Position numbers and translations under genes: made by a program. Positions 59,218 through 64,000 of a DNA stretch of 64,000 nucleotides are shown here, one piece after another; position 1 is the stretch's first letter, and every line of letters starts with the position of its first letter. The notes beneath the pieces are model-generated. The model had not been told where the DNA came from. It made no database searches and saw nothing but the letters and a program-made list of their open reading frames with translations. The stretch spans positions 37,213 to 101,212 of the forward strand of contig JASANG010001677.1 in NCBI GenBank assembly GCA_030248215.1, written 5' to 3'. This stretch comes from Enoplolaimus lenunculus. Taxonomy: Eukaryota; Nematoda; Enoplea; Enoplida; Thoracostomopsidae.

Positions 59218-62160
59218 TGTAAGTTCTTTGAATCTTTGGCACAGTTTGGACTTCAGATTGTTGTTTTTGCACGATTGTTATTCTTGATTATTAGTGCACT
59301 ACTTCCGCTGCTCGGGTGTTTTCTGCTGCGTCTCGCCGTGCGAGCTGGAGACGTTGCGCGCTAAAGCGAAATCGAGGCAGAATTTCGCCTTTTAACCAAA
59401 CTTTGTTTTCTCCGCATTGTAATATTTTTCCTGCCCACCGGATAACTTGATAAAAAGCAATCCTCGGGTCCGGTGGTGACTGGATGAGGATTGTGAAGGC
59501 AAGTCTACTCTAAGTCTGGACACAATTCTTATCCCGAACTCGACTAAGCCAGCGCAAATAGTGCGACTTTGCATGTTATTATCGCATTGTCATAAGATTG
59601 GGATCGCCAAGAATAGATGGCTTATGCCTAGGTGCCGGGTCCCAACCTTATATGGGCGTACTCCGTGGAACATCATATGTGTGGACAACAATGCTCACAT
59701 GTAGGACAATCTCAGAGGCATAGACTTAAACAATCGGAATCAAAAACAATCAAGTGTTCGACATTTCGTGCACTCACCGATGTGCTCACTCGAATAACAC
59801 CTGATGGCGCCGTTTGACCAGTTTCAATCGATAGCCATTACAATCTGTAAACAACAGCAACTGATCTCGTGTTTTTAATCTAATTGCAACAACAACGATC
59901 TCATTTAACTGTTGATTCATTATTCCCCGCACTTTGAACTTTTCCTGCCCACCGGATGGCTGAGTTAATCGCCCTCCAAAGTGGTCAGAAGTTTAATCCA
60001 GGGGCAGAAATGCGCTAGAATATGAGTCTCCGAGCCTCGAATTGTTTCTGTTGACCGAATTTGGTGTCCGAGTGTAGCAGCCGGCTTTATTGCCGTCTGG
60101 AATTTTTATCGAATTGTGCCGTTTGAGCGATTTTAGGTCTTTTGGTAATAGCTGTGCTGTAAGTGCTACCTCACTACGAGTCTGGAACGGATGTTCCCAA
60201 CCCGGGCGCGATCAGCGGAGTAGCACGGCTAGACTCTGTAGCCAACTTCGATCCAACATAAGGGGTCCCACAAAAGATGGGTGGCGAAGACTTTAGTCTA
60301 GGATAACCAACATCATATTGCTCCTCGTTTTTATCCCCGGAGTCTGACTGTAAAGTCTAAAATTTTCAATTTAGAAGATGAAATGAATTCATTGCCTCGA
60401 TTGTACTCATATTTTCTATACAGCAAACATCGTCTATCCCCTAAAATCAGGATTCATCTGGCTAAATCGCAACGTGTGCTTGTACATTTTGTGCCAACGC
60501 TTAATGGTATGTTGCACGCTGTTGTTCAAAGAGACCTTACGAACGCTTACACTAAAATTAATATCTTTTATTACAATAACTAATATTATTTTATTTTTCA
60601 GAAATTAAAAGCACAAACAAGTGAAACCTCGAAGATTTCAAAACATTCGTCTCGCAAATTTTAAGGCCTCACGAACAGGTGAGCTAACTCTTGAGAATGG
60701 AGCGGTTTCCTAGATTGTGGCCGAGTTGGAAGGGGGTTTTTTCTATTGTATAATGAAACATTTCTTACAAAAAATGAACAACATGCACGATGTATACGAC
60801 GATCTTTATACAGAACTTGCACTTAGCACTGAATAGCAGTGCGAAAAACTCATTCAAAAACAGAAAAAGATGTAGCTGAAGCTGACTGGATTTTGCTTTT
60901 TCAAAACTAAATTGGCTTCCGAATCCGAGCCTTTAAATTTCTACCTGTTTGAAACCAAATCTAAATTTATGTTTCCACACTGTTCTTTAGATGTAAATTG
61001 CGTTGATGCGTTAGTTTTATTTGTGATTCATCTCAATTGAACGAACGTAAAGAAGGCAATTTTATGGCAATAGTTCGTGGTTTGTTTGTGGGTCAAAAAT
61101 AAGTTTATTACCTATGAAATTTTGGCCCCCCATTGTGAGATCCTGGATCCGCCACTGTCCAGTTCTATGCCAAAACCTCAGCGTACGCTTAACAACATTT
61201 GTAGCCTAAGCAAAAAATTGTTTAAAACTTCTAAAAGCCTAGCAACGAGGATTTTACAAGACTACTTAAACTTGGCAGATTACCATATTATTTGTTGTTA
61301 GAGTTTTCTACTTAATGGAATATTCGCTGGGTGGATAGATTTTGCAAAATTGTCAAACCAACAGACGCAACAAATTTTGAATCCATGTGATGAGGTTAAA
61401 TTTGCCATTAAACTAAACGCAAGAAAAACGTTTTTGTGTTTTATGATTTGAACTTCGCAAGGTTTATCTTTGCTTTTTACGATCATTTTGTCAACACTGC
61501 GTCATATTAATTTACTCTGTGATACCTGGTTTTTTTAGTAATTTATAATTTTTTACCTTTTGTTGTCATCCTGATTTGAAGCAGGAATTTATGAGGCTGA
61601 AAAATTTACAATTTTGAAAGATTTTATGGCATATTTAATGTTAAAATTCGTGTTTGGACGACTTGGAAAACAAAAAATCCCAAGCTCCCAGAAAGTGAAA
61701 TTGTGGTTGAGCCCTATTGATTTCTGGGGATTTGTTTTAGCACGCGGTTATTGCGGAAAAGCACAAACTTTAACCGAAAACGTTAAATCTGCTGAACAAC
61801 GATTGTGATTGCTAATTCGTCTTGTTCACTGTATTAAACAGAATAGTTTGAAAGAACGGAATAAATGCGAAACTGAAAATCGATACGTATAATTGGAAAA
61901 TAGAAAAATGAAATTTTGAAACTTTGTGCTGTTATTTATTCAAATTTTGTTTGTGTCGTAAAAATGATTTTGTAATATAATCACGGGTTCTGGTGATTTC
62001 GGGATTGCGCCGTAACTGAACGCTTAACAATTTAATTTGAAATTAAGATTTTCAGTGTAGTATAAATTTGTGGTTCGTTGACCTTGGGCCTACGGTGAAA
62101 AAGGACTCCAGGAACGCAGGAATTATTGATTGGAAAATTTTTTTGTCAATTTAGCAAATT
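59218..62160. other. Unassigned interval
   Basis: No supported gene. CCTGCCCACCGGAT occurs at about 59430 and 59946, so part of this is a repeat. The small ORFs at 60383, 61298 and 61614 have neither splice context nor recognisable domains. Confidence 0.4.
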
Positions 62161-62369
62161 TGGCCAATGTAAAGAACAGGGGGGGAAGAGTATTTTAAAC
62201 ATTTTCCTAAGTATACGCCTAAGCCAAAGCCTAGACCTAAGCGTAACAATGAGCATATTCGTAAGCGTAAGCCTAAACCTAAGCCAAGCAAAAAAATTAG
62301 TCTAAAGCTTAAGCATACTTTATTTTTAGTCTCATAGAAAAACTGTCCGCCCCAGACCTTTATGGGCCG
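62161..62369. mobile_element. MITE family D, well preserved
   Basis: GGCCAATGTAAAGAACAGGGG to CGCCCCAGACCTTTATGGGCC, with CCTAAG units and AGTCTCATAGAAAAACTG. A second, inverted and shorter copy follows at about 62636-62775. Confidence 0.8.
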
Positions 62370-62775
62370 CTCTATAATCATACTTAATTTTGTTTCACAA
62401 TTAAGAAAAAGTTCTTTGATGCTTTTTTCAGATGCAGTCAAATTTCTGAATCTATTTAATTACGCAGTTTTTTTGCCAAAATGATAAATTGGTGTCTTAA
62501 AATTTTGGTTTCGTAGTTTCAATTTTAAAATACAGCAAATATTTACTTTTAACAAGCGAATTCAGGCTTTTGTGAACTACTCAAGTTCTGTCGAAATACG
62601 ACTTATTTCTCTAGTTACCAAGGTCCGTGTAAAGATAAGGGGCGGAACGTGTTTTGGAGCGACTGAACTAGATTAAGCTTAAAATTTTGACATTTTTTTG
62701 CTTAAGCAAAGCCCATTATGTTTAGGCTTAGGAATACGCTTATATTATTATAACGCCTCCGTATTCTATACATTG

Positions 62776-63380
62776 GCTGCGACAAGTAAGTGTGAAAACA
62801 ACGCTACAACCAAGCAACTAAGTTTCGGTTTTATTAAAACTGTAAATAAGCTAAACTCTCTGTGTTATAAATTAATATTAATGATGGCCAAAATTCCATA
62901 AGAAATTGTGTCAAAAACAAAACACTATTTAAAGGCTCTGTGTTCCATAATGTGTCTTACTCAGCGCTCTTTTGCACGTGCCGAATTGCTAAATGAATAG
63001 CAAACGTAGCCAAAATTTTGTTAAAACGCAATTTTTCTCATCAATATAAACGTTTTCTGAACATAAGAAATAATCGTTTAACACATTTGCATGAATTGTA
63101 AAATCAACTTCGCAAATACAAATTAAATACAATTATTGGACCGAAAAAGTTTCAAATCGCTCCGCAATGTCAATCCCGGGGACTCGGTACATTGTTGTCT
63201 TGTATTTCAAATCAGAAGAGTATATAAAACTCTGATAGAGTGCAGGATGTGAGAACAAGCGTTGAAAGATTGGAAATTTTTTAGGCCAATTCAGGATTGT
63301 GGACAGTAAAAGTGTTCATAGTTTTTCGTTATTCCCACAAAATACATGATAAGTATACATACATATATTTCATATACATG
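62776..63380. other. Unassigned AT-rich interval
   Basis: No exon, RNA gene or known repeat seen. Confidence 0.4.
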
Positions 63381-63690
63381 GAAGGGTGCAACCGAAGGTG
63401 AAAAATACCATAGCCGGAGGTCAACAAAACTTGCCGGGGACGGAGGTGAAGTCGGATTAAGACACAATTTAGGTACTTAAAATGATGTTTGTTAATATTA
63501 GTAAATATCTGTATGTGTTGTTAAATCGTTTCGGATTTACGCTTACTTTTAACGATATCTCGGCAATTTTTTTCCGCAAAATTGTGCCAAAAGTTAAACC
63601 GAAAAGCGGCAAACAGATAAATTTTCCAAAACTATGCAACATTTCACTACCGAAATTGCAAGGTTGAACTGCGGCGGTTGAACCCTTATT
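63381..63690. mobile_element. MITE family J, copy 2
   Basis: GGTGCAACCGAAGGTGAAAAA, then GCCGGAGG, ATTTTCCAAAACTATGCAAC and CTACCGAAATTGCAAGGTT, collinear with 24862-25196. The plus-strand ORF at 63482 lies inside it. Confidence 0.7.
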
Positions 63691-63802
63691 ATGGTCGTAA
63701 CCCTTGTTGACTTATCCGCAAAGAACATTTACATAAATTTAAATACGCCAAAATTGAAATCCTAATTGCATCCATAGCAAACGGGCAAATCTTTGAAATC
63801 TT

Positions 63803-64000
63803 TCAAACGCTTGACGGCGCGCAACTTTCTATCGCAACTCGAATAACGTCACTAAGTTGTGTTGCCTGAAAATTAATCATTTCGGTAGAGCCATGGTTTA
63901 TGTCCTTTGGTTGAGCTTTTTTGTTTGTTTTGAGGCTTAAAGGTTGAGATGACGAACTCATATATTCAACACTTGCAGACGGTTCTTGAATACAACGTTT
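63803..64000 (-). CDS. 3' end of a gene entering from the right edge, unknown protein
   Basis: A minus-strand frame is open from the last base of the window to TGA at 63805-63803: 65 residues. They begin KRCIQEPSASVEYMSSSSQP and end ATQLSDVIRVAIESCAPSSV. The serine/lysine-rich, then amphipathic composition is protein-like. An internal ATTTTCAG (ending at 63861) offers an alternative acceptor in the same phase, so the last 20 residues could be a separate terminal exon. No family recognised. Confidence 0.45.
   Translation of the reverse strand, partial: KRCIQEPSASVEYMSSSSQPLSLKTNKKAQPKDINHGSTEMINFQATQLSDVIRVAIESCAPSSV

Overview
The window is AT-rich, intron-rich metazoan DNA. Evidence: GT-AG introns with acceptors that mostly end in TTTCAG or a close variant, coding exons of roughly 60-750 bases scattered between long non-coding stretches, animal secretory-pathway gene families, and many short non-autonomous transposons. 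The phylum cannot be fixed from sequence alone. Arrays of TTAGGC (the nematode telomere unit) are abundant, but here they sit inside dispersed inverted-repeat elements, so they do not identify the host.

Layout. 1-12150 (+): most of a quiescin sulfhydryl oxidase (QSOX) gene, missing only its 5' exons. 17259-13195 (-): a complete five-exon gene for a type II membrane glycosyltransferase of the DXD / capsular-polysaccharide-synthesis type, convergent with QSOX. 19525-21444 (+): two 3' exons of a family-31 beta-1,3-galactosyl/GlcNAc-transferase, divergent from the previous gene. 29.9-24.1 kb (-): exons of an unrecognised, probably extracellular protein. 38716-37717 (-): a two-exon gene for a 99-residue predicted secreted protein. 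46.5-49.1 kb (+): a RING-like exon and a short terminal exon. 51473-50060 (-): three phase-compatible exons of an unknown protein. 53645-54232 (+): a two-exon gene for a 76-residue, six-cysteine secreted peptide. 55.2-57.2 kb: low-confidence coding-like segments on both strands. 64000-63803 (-): the 3' end of a gene that enters from the right edge.

The rest is largely repeats. At least ten families of small inverted-repeat (MITE-like) elements recur, several nested in one another. Two families carry TTAGGC arrays. There are also tRNA-derived SINEs, a GATTC satellite, several minisatellites and a near-identical 120-bp foldback. No transposase or reverse transcriptase was seen, so all the mobile elements look non-autonomous.

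Functionally the recognisable genes share the secretory route: QSOX makes disulfides, two enzymes are Golgi-type glycosyltransferases, and several others encode small or cysteine-rich secreted proteins. Gene models were built by eye from splice sites and exon phase, so exon borders are predictions.
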